Assembly (NCBI RefSeq): GCF_000017405.1
Contig: NC_009667.1
Location: forward strand, 1,970,001-2,034,000
Length of the DNA stretch: 64,000 nucleotides
Direction: 5' to 3'
Origin: Brucella anthropi ATCC 49188
GTDB taxonomy: Bacteria > Pseudomonadota > Alphaproteobacteria > Rhizobiales > Rhizobiaceae
Shown: one piece after another, positions 51,024 to 59,889 of the stretch
How positions within the stretch are numbered: the first letter of the stretch is position 1
How the letters are laid out: each line of letters starts with the position of its first letter
Made by a program: the position numbers and the translations under genes
The notes under the pieces: model-generated
Database searches by the model: none
What the model was told of the DNA's origin: nothing
What the model saw: the letters and a program-made list of their open reading frames with translations, nothing else

Positions 51024-52544
51024 ATGTCTCTTGTTTCTATCCAGAATCTTTCCCTGACCCTTCATGAACCTCTGTTTGCCAATCTCGATCTCGTCATAGG
51101 CGAGGGCGAGCGGCTTGGCATTGTCGCTGCCAACGGGCGCGGCAAGACCAGTCTTCTGCGTCTCCTTGTCGGGGAGGGCGATCCGACGCTTGGCACCATC
51201 ACGCGGTCGCGCGGTTTGAAGATCGGCTATGTCAGCCAGTATGTGCCCGAAAAACTGTTCAATCGCAGCTTTTACGAGGTTGTGCTGGATGGGCTTGACG
51301 AAGAAGCGCGCGATTATGAAAGCTGGCGCGCCGATATCGTGCTGGATGACCTTAACGTCACCGAAGAACTGCGGCAGCGCCCCATAGGGCAGTTGAGCGG
51401 CGGCTGGCAGCGGCTTGCACTTCTGGCGCGCGCTTGGGTTTCCGAACCTGATGTTCTTCTTCTCGACGAACCGACCAACCATCTGGATCTTGAAAAAGTG
51501 CGGTTGCTGGAAGATTGGCTGAATGCGCTGCCGCGTTCGGTTGCGGTGGTCGTCAGCAGTCACGACCGCGCTTTCCTTGATGCGGTTACGAAGCGAACGC
51601 TGTTTCTGCGGGCGGAAAAATCACCGGTTTTCGCCTTGCCATATAGTCAGGCGCGTGTTGCGCTTGATGAAATCGACGCGGCCGATGCCCGGCAATTTGA
51701 AAAGGACATGAAAACAGTCCAGCAGTTGCGCAAGCAGGCGGCGAAGCTCAACAATATTGGCATCAATTCGGGTAGTGATCTGCTTGTGATCAAGACCAAG
51801 CAGTTAAAAGCGCGAGCCGACAAGATCGAGGAAAGCGCCAAGGCGGCGCATGTGGAGCGCTCTGCCGGCAAGATCATACTGAGCAGTCGAGGCAGCCACG
51901 CCAAGGCGCTGGTTGTTCTCGATCAGACCGAAATTGCCACGCCCGATAGGCGGCTTCTCTTCAAGACAGGACAGCTTTGGATCAATCCGGGCGACCGAAT
52001 TGTTCTGCTGGGGGCCAATGGCATGGGCAAGACCCGGTTGCTGACGCTTGTGCGTGAGGCCATTCTTGCGCCGGATCAGGCACAGGCAGGAATCAAGGCG
52101 ACGCCCTCGCTGGTGCTTGGATATAGCGATCAGGCCTTGTCGGAGCTGCGCCCGGACTGGACACCATTCGAGACGATTGCAAGAAGGTTCGATATTGGCG
52201 ACCAGCGGACGCGATCCTTGCTGGCCGGGGCGGGCATGACGCTTGAAATGCAGGCCAAACCGCTGGAACGTTTGTCCGGCGGGCAGAAGGCGCGACTTGC
52301 CATGCTGGTTCTGCGGCTGACCAATCCGAACTTCTATATTCTTGATGAACCAACCAATCATCTCGATATCGAAGGTCAGGAAGCGCTGGAAGTGGAACTG
52401 CTGCGCAACGAGGCGGCGAGCCTGATCGTCTCGCATGACCGCAGTTTTGTTCGCAATGTCGGCAACCGTTTCTGGATGATCGAAAGAAAAAAGCTGGTCG
52501 AAGTGGAAAGTCCGGAGTTTTTCTTTGATGGAATCGGAAGCTGA
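51024..52544 (+). CDS. ABC-F family ATPase
   Basis: A 506-residue soluble protein with two ABC domains and no membrane part. Domain 1 has Walker A ANGRGKTS, signature LSGGWQRL and Walker B LLLDEPTNHLDL; domain 2 has GANGMGKT, LSGGQKARL and YILDEPTNHLDI. The linker between them (about residues 225-300) is charged and helical (KDMKTVQQLRKQAAKLNN), as in ABC-F proteins that act in the ribosomal E site. Members either support translation or protect ribosomes from antibiotics. The ATG at 51024 has only a weak ribosome site. The leader peptide and hairpins upstream suggest regulation by ribosome state. Confidence 0.92.
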   Translation: MSLVSIQNLSLTLHEPLFANLDLVIGEGERLGIVAANGRGKTSLLRLLVGEGDPTLGTITRSRGLKIGYVSQYVPEKLFNRSFYEVVLDGLDEEARDYESWRADIVLDDLNVTEELRQRPIGQLSGGWQRLALLARAWVSEPDVLLLDEPTNHLDLEKVRLLEDWLNALPRSVAVVVSSHDRAFLDAVTKRTLFLRAEKSPVFALPYSQARVALDEIDAADARQFEKDMKTVQQLRKQAAKLNNIGINSGSDLLVIKTKQLKARADKIEESAKAAHVERSAGKIILSSRGSHAKALVVLDQTEIATPDRRLLFKTGQLWINPGDRIVLLGANGMGKTRLLTLVREAILAPDQAQAGIKATPSLVLGYSDQALSELRPDWTPFETIARRFDIGDQRTRSLLAGAGMTLEMQAKPLERLSGGQKARLAMLVLRLTNPNFYILDEPTNHLDIEGQEALEVELLRNEAASLIVSHDRSFVRNVGNRFWMIERKKLVEVESPEFFFDGIGS

Positions 52545-52589
52545 TTGCCCGCAACATCTTTTGGTTGTTTAACAATTTCTGCAACTTCT

Positions 52590-52617
52590 GGCCGGGTGTG
52601 AGCGTTCACATCCGGCC
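52590..52617 (+). terminator. Stem-loop after ABC-F gene
   Basis: GGCCGGGTGTGA-GCGT-TCACATCCGGCC: a 12-bp stem with one G.U pair. It lies 45 bases after the stop. No T-tract, so termination is probable but not certain. Confidence 0.55.
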
Positions 52618-52711
52618 CGGACATGAAACGAAGCGTGTATAGCTTAAATCGATTAAGAGTTTGAGCGTACATTGTTTTTAGCTCTATCGCCCTTGCAGGG
52701 GGCGGGGGACT

Positions 52712-52741
52712 TTGACAAAAGGTTTGCACAGTGTCGCTATA
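52712..52741 (+). promoter_or_regulatory. glpX promoter
   Basis: TTGACA (52712-52717), 18 bases, GCTATA (52736-52741). Good -35 and fair -10, about 65 bases before the glpX ATG. Confidence 0.65.
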
Positions 52742-52805
52742 AGAGGCGGCAATCGCGGGCTTCATGCGCCGCGTCCACGCAATTCGAATTCAGGACTTTG
52801 TTCAA

Positions 52806-53792
52806 ATGGCCAAGACCGCAGAGCAGCACCCCCACGGACTGGATCGCATTCTCACACTCGAACTGGTCCGCGTGGCCGAGCGTGCAGCGGTCGCCGCGGC
52901 GAGGCTGCGTGGCCGTGGCGACGAAATGGCTGCTGATCAGGCCGCCGTCGATGCCATGCGTCAGGAATTGAACCGTCTTCCGATCGCCGGAACGGTTGTT
53001 ATCGGTGAAGGCGAGCGTGACGAAGCGCCGATGCTCTATATTGGCGAAGAAGTTGGCACCAAGCAGGGACCGGATGTCGATATCGCGCTCGATCCGCTGG
53101 AAGGCACGACGATTTGCGCCAAGAATCTGCCGAACTCGCTTGCTGTTATCGCGATTGCCGAGAAGGGCAACCTGCTTTACGCGCCTGACGTTTACATGGA
53201 AAAGATCGCCGTTGGCCCGGGCTACTCGAAGGGCGTTGTGGACCTTGACGCAAGCCCGACGGATAACATCATGTCCGTCGCCAAGGCGAAGGGCGTGAAG
53301 CCGAATGAAATCACCGCCTGCATCATGGATCGTCCGCGCCATGCGCGTTTGATCGAGGAAGTGCGGGCGACCGGCGCTGCCATCCGCCTCATCGGCGACG
53401 GTGACGTGGCCGGTGTGATGCACACGACCAACCCGGACGAAACCGGCATCGACATCTATATCGGTATTGGCGGCGCGCCTGAAGGCGTTCTGGCTGCGGC
53501 AGCGTTGCGCTGCATTGGTGGCCAGATGCAGGGTCGTCTTCAGCTCAATACCGATGAAAAGATCGCTCGTGCCGCGAAGATGGGCATTGCAGACCCGAAG
53601 AAGGTCTATTCGCTGGAAGAAATGGCCAAGGGCGACGTGCTTTTTGCCGCTACCGGCGTGACGGATGGCAACATGCTTTCCGGCGTGAAATTCGCCCGTG
53701 ACTATATCCAGACGCACACCATCGTCATGCGTTCAAGCTCGCAGACAGTGCGCGAGATCAAGGCGCGACATCAGGATCTGTCCAAGTTCTAG
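52806..53792 (+). CDS. glpX: Fructose-1,6-bisphosphatase, class II
   Basis: A 328-residue GlpX-type phosphatase for gluconeogenesis. Metal and substrate motifs: VVIGEGERDEAPMLYIGEE, DIALDPLEGTT, and the ITACIMDRPRHARLI helix; IGDGDVAGVM and GIGGAPEGVLAAAAL complete the Li-sensitive phosphatase fold. The ATG at 52806 is chosen from the family start. Own promoter, and a terminator at 53850. Confidence 0.95.
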   Translation: MAKTAEQHPHGLDRILTLELVRVAERAAVAAARLRGRGDEMAADQAAVDAMRQELNRLPIAGTVVIGEGERDEAPMLYIGEEVGTKQGPDVDIALDPLEGTTICAKNLPNSLAVIAIAEKGNLLYAPDVYMEKIAVGPGYSKGVVDLDASPTDNIMSVAKAKGVKPNEITACIMDRPRHARLIEEVRATGAAIRLIGDGDVAGVMHTTNPDETGIDIYIGIGGAPEGVLAAAALRCIGGQMQGRLQLNTDEKIARAAKMGIADPKKVYSLEEMAKGDVLFAATGVTDGNMLSGVKFARDYIQTHTIVMRSSSQTVREIKARHQDLSKF

Positions 53793-53849
53793 GTGATTGC
53801 GCGAGAACGGTTCAGCCTAAACCTTGGCAGGATTGAGCGTAGAATAGTC

Positions 53850-53879
53850 AAAGGCGGCATTGCAAAAATGCCGCCTTTT
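53850..53879 (+). terminator. Intrinsic terminator after glpX
   Basis: AAAGGCGGCATT-GCAAA-AATGCCGCCTTT followed by a further T and TGTG. A perfect 12-bp stem 57 bases after glpX. Confidence 0.85.
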
Positions 53880-53895
53880 GTGTCTTTAGAAACTT

Positions 53896-55680
53896 ATGAC
53901 GACAGAGCGCTTTTTTCTCGGAATAAAACAATCCGCAACCGGACAGAAATGGGTAGACCGGCTTGGCCTGCGTGAGGCCAATACGGCGCTTGCCATTGCG
54001 CAGCATCACGGCATTTCCGATCTGGTTGCACGCGTGCTGGCCGGGCGGGGGGTGTCGGTAGAAAATGCGCCGGAATTTGTCGATCCGACGCTGCGCAATC
54101 TCATGCCCGACCCGGCGACGCTCACAGATATGGAAAATGCGGCCAGCCGTATTGCCGATGCCATTCTGCGTCGCGAGACCGTGGCCATTTTTGGCGATTA
54201 CGATGTCGATGGGGCGTGTTCTTCCGCCTTGATGGCGCGTTTTCTCAAACATTACGGCATTCAGCACTCCATCTATATTCCTGACCGGATTTTTGAAGGT
54301 TACGGCCCCAATCCCGATGCCATGCGCGATCTGGTCGCCAAAGGTGCGACCCTTATCGTCACAGTCGATTGTGGCACCAACAGCGCATCGTCGATTACAG
54401 CCGCCAAGCAAGCTGGAGCGGATGTCGTCGTGCTCGATCACCATCAGGTCGGCGGCGATCTGCCTGAAGATGCGGTGGCTATCGTCAATCCCAACCGCGA
54501 AGATGATATTTCGCAGCAGGGGCATCTTTGCGCGGCAGGCGTGGTCTTTCTGACATTGGTACAGGTGACCAAAATCCTGCGCGAGCGCGGCAAGGGACCG
54601 GGTCCCGATCTTCTTTCTCTGCTCGATCTGGTGGCACTGGCAACGGTCTGCGATGTGGTGCCGTTGACAGGTGTCAACCGCGCTTTCGTCGTCAAAGGAC
54701 TGGTCGTTGCGCGGTCGCAGAGCAATGTCGGCCTTGCGGCCTTGGCGCGTGTTGCCCGCATTGGCGAACCGCTCAATGTCTTTCACCTCGGTTATCTTAT
54801 CGGGCCGCGCATCAATGCTGGCGGGCGCATCGGCGATGCGGGGCTTGGCGCACGACTGCTGACATTGGACGATTCCGCAACCGCGGATCGGATTGCAGTC
54901 GAGCTTGACCGTCTCAATCAGGAGCGTCAGGCCATGGAAGCCGAGATGCTTATGGAGGCTGAAGCGGAAGCTTCGCTGGAAATTTCCGGTGGCGCGGGAG
55001 CATCGGTGATCGTGACGGCAAGTGACCGCTGGCATCCCGGTATCGTCGGGTTGCTGGCCTCGCGGCTTAAGGAAAAGGCCCGGCGGCCAGCCTTTGCGAT
55101 TGCTTTCAACGCCAATGGCGTCGGTTCGGGCTCCGGTCGTTCGATCATGGGGCTTGATCTTGGCAAGCTGGTGCGGGGCGCGATGGAGCGCGGGCTGCTC
55201 GTCAAGGGTGGCGGCCATGCCATGGCGGCCGGTATCACCATCGAGCGCGCAAATCTTGGCGCGCTGCGGGCTTATCTTGAAGAAGAATCGGCGCATATCG
55301 TTTCGCGCCTGCGCGAAAACCAGAGCCTGTCCATCGATGGCGCACTGGCCGCATCAGGCGCAACGGTATCGCTCTATGAAGCCTTGCAGAAGGCTGGGCC
55401 ATACGGTTCGGCGCATCCGCAGCCCATATTGGCGCTGCCGCATCATATATTGGCCGATGTGCGTGGCGTCGGGCGCGATCACGTGCGTGTCGCGTTGCGT
55501 GGCGCGGATGGAAAGCGCGTCAATGCCATCGCCTTCCGGGCGGCGGAAGGCGATCTGGGGCGGTTCCTGTTCAACAATATCGGCCAGAGCGTCCATGTTG
55601 CAGGCAATCTGTCGCTAAATCATTGGAATGGCTCGGTCACGCCACAAATACAGATTCTGGATGCGGCTTTGCCTATTTAA
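53896..55680 (+). CDS. recJ: Single-stranded-DNA-specific exonuclease RecJ
   Basis: A 594-residue DHH-family 5'-3' exonuclease used in RecF-type recombination and mismatch repair. Metal motifs: GDYDVDGACSSALM at residue 100 onward, VDCGT, and the DHH motif (DHHQ) at about residue 181. DHHA1 follows with HPGIVGLLASRLKEK and GGHAMAAGITI, then the RecJ OB domain. ATG start 17 bases after the glpX terminator, without a strong ribosome site. Confidence 0.95.
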   Translation: MTTERFFLGIKQSATGQKWVDRLGLREANTALAIAQHHGISDLVARVLAGRGVSVENAPEFVDPTLRNLMPDPATLTDMENAASRIADAILRRETVAIFGDYDVDGACSSALMARFLKHYGIQHSIYIPDRIFEGYGPNPDAMRDLVAKGATLIVTVDCGTNSASSITAAKQAGADVVVLDHHQVGGDLPEDAVAIVNPNREDDISQQGHLCAAGVVFLTLVQVTKILRERGKGPGPDLLSLLDLVALATVCDVVPLTGVNRAFVVKGLVVARSQSNVGLAALARVARIGEPLNVFHLGYLIGPRINAGGRIGDAGLGARLLTLDDSATADRIAVELDRLNQERQAMEAEMLMEAEAEASLEISGGAGASVIVTASDRWHPGIVGLLASRLKEKARRPAFAIAFNANGVGSGSGRSIMGLDLGKLVRGAMERGLLVKGGGHAMAAGITIERANLGALRAYLEEESAHIVSRLRENQSLSIDGALAASGATVSLYEALQKAGPYGSAHPQPILALPHHILADVRGVGRDHVRVALRGADGKRVNAIAFRAAEGDLGRFLFNNIGQSVHVAGNLSLNHWNGSVTPQIQILDAALPI

Positions 55681-55803
55681 AATTCCGGGCCTATTTGAAA
55701 TTTCTGGATTTTTTTGCCTTCACGCTCTTGTGAGGTGTGGGGGCGAATTCCCATATGAGCACTGATTTAAACATTCAGACATGACTCTAAGTGGGAGAAA
55801 CCG

Positions 55804-56850
55804 ATGCCGGGTTCCGGAAGCCGCCTGACCAAACTGACAGCTGCAATGGTATTGGGGCTGATTGCCTCTTTTGCTGCGGTCGATTTCGCCGAGGCTCGCC
55901 GTGCGGGCGGTGGCGGTTTCGGCAGCCGTGGCGCACGCACCTATTCTGCGCCAGCGCCGACGCGCACTGCACCTAACAATGCCGCGCCGATGGAACGTTC
56001 GATGACGCCGAATACCGGCGCGACGCAGACCAACCGTCCGGGCGCAACAGGTACGCAGAATGCTGCGCAGGCACAGCGTTCCGGCGGTATGTTCGGTAAC
56101 TTCGGTCGTTCCATGCTGGGCGGTCTTCTCGTCGGTGGCCTGATCGGCATGCTGCTCGGCAACGGCCTTGGCGGTCTTGCCGGGATGTTCGGCCTGTTGT
56201 TGCAGGTTGCGGTGATCGCGCTCATTGCGATGTTTGTCATGCGTATGTTCGCAAATCGTCGCCAGCCTGCAGCGGCAGGTGCCGGTAACGCAGGCGCGCA
56301 GCCTTTCGGTGCTGCAAAGACCGCAGCCCCGCAAGCTGGTTCACAGGCCGGTTTTGGTGGCCGTACGCCTTCGGTGAACCCGTTCGAGACCAAGCAGGCA
56401 GCCGCTCCGGTCACCCCCGCCGCTCCGGCGGTTGAAGATGAACCGATGGATGTCGGTCAGGAGGATCTGGATCGTTTCGAACAGATGCTTGCTGAAGTCC
56501 AGACCGCTTATGGCCGTGAGGATTATGCAGCGCTGCGCAAGCTCGCTACCCCGGAAGCCATGTCCTATCTGGCCGAAGAACTGGGCGAGATCGCTTCCAG
56601 CGGCATGCGCAACGAAGTGAAGGACGTCAAGCTTCTGCAGGGTGACGTTTCCGAAGCCTGGCGCGAAGGCGATGTCGAATACGCAACCGTTGCAATCCGC
56701 TATTCGGCGATCGATGTGATGCTGGATCGCAATACCGGCGCTGTCGTCGAAGGCAATCCGGATGAGCCGGTGGAAAGCGTCGAGCTCTGGACGTTCACTC
56801 GCACGGATGGCGGCGAATGGCTTCTCGCAGCCATTCAGGGAACGGAATAA
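55804..56850 (+). CDS. Tim44-like domain membrane protein
   Basis: A 348-residue protein: signal-like N-terminus (FAEARR near residue 32), Gly/Ala/Pro-rich low-complexity stretch, a Gly-rich hydrophobic pair of helices (about residues 95-150), another low-complexity linker, and a C-terminal Tim44-like domain from about residue 215 (DVGQEDLDRFEQMLAEVQ, ATPEAMSYLAEELGE, WTFTRTDGGEWLLAAIQ). This layout is common in rhizobiales. The Tim44-like domain suggests a role in membrane protein handling, but that is by analogy only. GGAGA lies before the ATG. Confidence 0.88.
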   Translation: MPGSGSRLTKLTAAMVLGLIASFAAVDFAEARRAGGGGFGSRGARTYSAPAPTRTAPNNAAPMERSMTPNTGATQTNRPGATGTQNAAQAQRSGGMFGNFGRSMLGGLLVGGLIGMLLGNGLGGLAGMFGLLLQVAVIALIAMFVMRMFANRRQPAAAGAGNAGAQPFGAAKTAAPQAGSQAGFGGRTPSVNPFETKQAAAPVTPAAPAVEDEPMDVGQEDLDRFEQMLAEVQTAYGREDYAALRKLATPEAMSYLAEELGEIASSGMRNEVKDVKLLQGDVSEAWREGDVEYATVAIRYSAIDVMLDRNTGAVVEGNPDEPVESVELWTFTRTDGGEWLLAAIQGTE

Positions 56851-56865
56851 TTGTTCAGTATTGAG

Positions 56866-56897
56866 AAAAAGCCCCGCCCTTGTGGCGGGGCTTTTTT
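56866..56897. terminator. Bidirectional intrinsic terminator
   Basis: AAAAAGCCCCGCC-CTTGT-GGCGGGGCTTTTTT between the Tim44-like gene and convergent gloA; T-tracts exist on both strands. Confidence 0.95.
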
Positions 56898-56898
56898 A

Positions 56899-57339
56899 TT
56901 ACCAGCTACCGATATTTTCGGCTGAAGCCCATGGCTCCTGCGGCGCCAGACGGTCACCTTTCTGGATCAGTTCGATGGAAATGCCATCGGGCGATTTGAT
57001 GAAGGCCATGTGCCCGTCACGCGGCGGACGATTGATGGTGACGCCTGCATCCTGCAGCTTCTGGCAAGTGGTGTAGATGTCATCGACCATATAGGCGAGA
57101 TGGCCGAAATTGCGGCCGCCCGTATAGGTCTCCGGATCCCAGTTGAAGGTGAGTTCCAATTCCGGCGCCCGCTCTGCCTTCGCCCGATCCGTATCGGAGG
57201 GCGCAGCGAGAAAAATCAGCGTGAAGCGGCCTTTGTCATTTTCAGTGCGGCGGATTTCTTCAAGGCCGAGTTTGTTTACATAAAAATCGAGAGATTCGTC
57301 GATGTCGCGAATTCGGACCATCGTGTGCAGATAGCGCAT
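56899..57339 (-). CDS. gloA: Lactoylglutathione lyase (glyoxalase I)
   Basis: A 146-residue metal enzyme that converts the methylglyoxal-glutathione hemithioacetal to S-lactoylglutathione. Metal ligands fit: His in RYLHTMVRI (residue 5), Glu in the PELELTFNWD strand, His in NFGHLAYMVDD, Glu in GISIELIQKG. The ATG at 57339 matches the usual family start; a longer frame upstream is not coding. It ends at the shared terminator. Confidence 0.93.
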   Translation of the reverse strand: MRYLHTMVRIRDIDESLDFYVNKLGLEEIRRTENDKGRFTLIFLAAPSDTDRAKAERAPELELTFNWDPETYTGGRNFGHLAYMVDDIYTTCQKLQDAGVTINRPPRDGHMAFIKSPDGISIELIQKGDRLAPQEPWASAENIGSW

Positions 57340-57706
57340 AGTCTTTTCCTCGGCTGTTGTAATTCGGGCGGTTGACGTTCGGGAAACGCAAGGACATCGA
57401 ATCCGATGTCGGAGGCCGAACGTCAAGTTATCATGGACAGAGTGACGTTCAAAAATTTTGAGCAGCAGATGTGACCGGAAATGTCTTGAACATGTCATTG
57501 CCAAATTGACGACCGGCCATATTTCAGGTGGTGGGTCAGTTTCAAACGCTGCTGTGCCGGGAAAAGTAACCATGAAGTTGTGAAGTCTGTGGTCTTCATG
57601 GGGACGGATGCAAGTTTGGGCTTGCCGCCTCCGGTTAAGGAAGTGTTATTCTTTGGACAAGAATCAGGTCGGAATCGCAACGGAAGAACAGAGGAGGGGC
57701 GAACGC
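57340..57706. other. Intergenic region between gloA and cold-shock gene
   Basis: About 370 bases with divergent promoters expected at both ends. One inverted repeat, CCATGAAG (about 57569) with CTTCATGG (about 57594), is the only structure seen. No small gene was found. Confidence 0.5.
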
Positions 57707-58288
57707 ATGGCGGACAAGTCTGTGTCTAATGACCAGTTTCACAGCCAGCACGCCTCGGAAGAGCTGGGCGATATCATCGAAGTCTCGGGCCATATCAAAT
57801 GGTTCGACGTAGCCAAGGGCTACGGCTTCATTGTTCCAGACCAGCCGGGCCTTAATGACATTCTTCTCCATGTGACGTCACTGCGTCGCGACGGCTTCCA
57901 GACTGCTCTGGAAGGTGCGCGCATCGTTTGTGAAGTTCGCAATGGCGATCGCGGCCTGCAATGTTTCCGCGTCCTGTCGATGGATACGTCTACTGCCGTT
58001 CACCCGGCGCAGATGCCGCCGCAGCGAACTCATGTGACTGTTACGCCGTCGAGCGGCCTTGAGCGCGTGATCGTCAAGTGGTTCAATCGCACCAAGGGCT
58101 TCGGCTTCCTGACGCGCGGCGAGGGGACGGAAGATATTTTCATCCATATGGAAACGCTGCGTCGTTTCGGCATGATGGAGTTGCGCCCCGGTCAGGTCGT
58201 GCTTATTCGCTTCGGCGAAGGCGACAAGGGCCTGATGGCGGCGGAAATCCATCCGGATATCGGCACGGCAATCCCGGTTTCGCATTAG
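57707..58288 (+). CDS. Protein with two cold-shock domains
   Basis: A 193-residue protein with two OB-fold cold-shock domains: the first at about residues 26-92 (GHIKWFDVAKGYGFIVPD, RNP1-like; ILLHVT, RNP2), the second at about 118-183 (VIVKWFNRTKGFGFLTRG and IFIHMETL). Twin-CSD proteins are typical of alphaproteobacteria, whereas most CspA proteins have a single domain of about 70 residues. Likely an RNA chaperone. The ATG at 57707 has GAGGAGGGGC upstream. Its TAG stop is followed by AGCGCGCC, like the repeat-edge pattern seen elsewhere. Confidence 0.93.
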   Translation: MADKSVSNDQFHSQHASEELGDIIEVSGHIKWFDVAKGYGFIVPDQPGLNDILLHVTSLRRDGFQTALEGARIVCEVRNGDRGLQCFRVLSMDTSTAVHPAQMPPQRTHVTVTPSSGLERVIVKWFNRTKGFGFLTRGEGTEDIFIHMETLRRFGMMELRPGQVVLIRFGEGDKGLMAAEIHPDIGTAIPVSH

Positions 58289-58432
58289 AGCGCGCCAAAT
58301 TTCTCAATTCTTGTAACAAGCAGGTGAAGGCCGCTTTGTGCGGCCTGAGCGGTCTTGTCGTCACTCTGTCCTATTGCTAGGTTCCAAGCCTGTTTGTTTA
58401 CAAGCCAGTTTGTTTATCTGAGTGGGCAGGGT

Positions 58433-58912
58433 ATGGGCCGCATTTTTCTCGCTTTTGCATTTGTTTTCTTCGCATTCGTTGCTCAGGCCGATGAGACACA
58501 GCCGATGCGGCTGCCGGTCGACAAGGAACCGCTGACATTCATTACCTCCAATGGCAACAAGGTAAATTTTGCGCTGGAAGTGGCTGAAAGCGACGATGCA
58601 CGTGTGCGCGGCCTGATGTGGCGCACGGATTTTCCCAAGGATCGCGCCATGATCTTCGTGTTCGGAGAAATGCGCCGTGTCATGATGTGGATGCAGAATA
58701 CACCGTCGCCTCTTGATATGGTTTTCCTCGATGACAAGGGACGCGTATCGGCCATTCACGAAAATGCGGTGCCATTCTCCGAAAATATCATTTCATCTGA
58801 AGTTCCGGCAGCGTATGTCGTGGAGGTTCTGGCCGGTACGGTTAAAAGAACCGGCATAAAGATTGGTGACAAAGCGGTCCATCGTGTGATTTGTGGCGAA
58901 TGCCGGTCGTGA
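58433..58912 (+). CDS. DUF192 family secreted protein
   Basis: A 159-residue protein with a signal peptide (residues 1-22, ending FVAQA) and the DUF192 fold: NFALEVAESDDARVRGLMWRT, MIFVFGEMRRVMMWMQNTP and VVEVLAGTVKRTGIKIGD. The family is widespread with unknown role. The ATG at 58433 was chosen for the signal peptide. It follows the cold-shock gene by about 144 bases, including a small stem-loop (AGGCCGC/GCGGCCT at 58328-58346). Confidence 0.88.
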   Translation: MGRIFLAFAFVFFAFVAQADETQPMRLPVDKEPLTFITSNGNKVNFALEVAESDDARVRGLMWRTDFPKDRAMIFVFGEMRRVMMWMQNTPSPLDMVFLDDKGRVSAIHENAVPFSENIISSEVPAAYVVEVLAGTVKRTGIKIGDKAVHRVICGECRS

Positions 58913-58945
58913 CGCTGCTGTAATAAAATCAAGAGGAATAATCAG

Positions 58946-59716
58946 GTGAGTGCCCTCGATATCGAATATTTCGAACATGACGGTTTGCGTCTGGCATATC
59001 GTCAGGACGGAGAAGGCGATCCGATCCTGCTCATTCATGGCTTTGCTTCTTCAAGTCTCGTCAACTGGGTTTCGCCCGGCTGGTTCCGTACGCTGACCGA
59101 AGCCGGATACCGCGTTATCGCCATCGATAATCGTGGGCACGGGCTTTCCGCGAAGCCCCACGACGCAGACGAATACACGCCGACCAAAATGGCGGCTGAT
59201 GCTGCAGCCCTGCTCGATCATCTCGGGATCGAAAAGGCGCATGTCATGGGCTATTCCATGGGCGCACGCATTACCGCATTTCTGGCGATTGAACACGCCG
59301 AGCGCGTTCATAGCGCTGTTTTCGGTGGGCTTGGCATCGGCATGGTAACGGGCGCTGGCGACTGGGAGCCTATTGGCGAGGCGCTGCTTGCAGAAGATCC
59401 GACCACGATCACCCATCCACGTGGACAGATGTTCCGCAAATTTGCCGACCAGACCAAGAGTGATCGTATCGCCCTTGCAGCCTGTGTGATTACCTCCAAG
59501 GAGCTGGTTCCCGCCGCTGCGATTGCACGTATCATGCAGCCTGTTCTCGTGGCCGTCGGCACGACCGATGATATTGCAGGCAGCGCGCAGGAACTCGCCG
59601 ATCTTCTGCCAAATGGACAGGCCGTCGATATTCCGGACCGCGACCATATGCTGGCCGTTGGTGACAAGGTCTACAAGCAGGCGGTGTTGCAGTTTTTGAA
59701 AGAAAATCGACTCTGA
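58946..59716 (+). CDS. Alpha/beta hydrolase
   Basis: A 256-residue hydrolase with LLIHGFASSS (oxyanion loop), the nucleophile in VMGYSMGARIT, an acid in GTTDDIAG and the histidine in PDRDHMLAV. No signal peptide, so cytoplasmic. The start is GTG at 58946 with AGAGGAATA upstream. Substrate not predictable; esterase or C-C bond hydrolase types are possible. It follows the DUF192 gene by 33 bases. Confidence 0.87.
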   Translation: MSALDIEYFEHDGLRLAYRQDGEGDPILLIHGFASSSLVNWVSPGWFRTLTEAGYRVIAIDNRGHGLSAKPHDADEYTPTKMAADAAALLDHLGIEKAHVMGYSMGARITAFLAIEHAERVHSAVFGGLGIGMVTGAGDWEPIGEALLAEDPTTITHPRGQMFRKFADQTKSDRIALAACVITSKELVPAAAIARIMQPVLVAVGTTDDIAGSAQELADLLPNGQAVDIPDRDHMLAVGDKVYKQAVLQFLKENRL

Positions 59717-59889
59717 AGCGAATTTGATTTCTGACAAAGAATGCGCCGACGGGGCGCGTCAAATTCGGCTGTGTCAAGGCAAAGCATTTTAAGTTATGCT
59801 GCGCGCCGAACTCGTATTGCGGCGTGGGGATTGAGCGAAAAGTTCGGCTGTCGTCTCCTCCTCGCGCGGTGCAAAACTGGAGTATGCAT

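Noticed and set aside
53848..55296. A 482-codon open frame antisense to recJ
   Set aside because: RecJ has all catalytic motifs on the plus strand; the antisense frame is rich in Arg/His/Gln without any domain.
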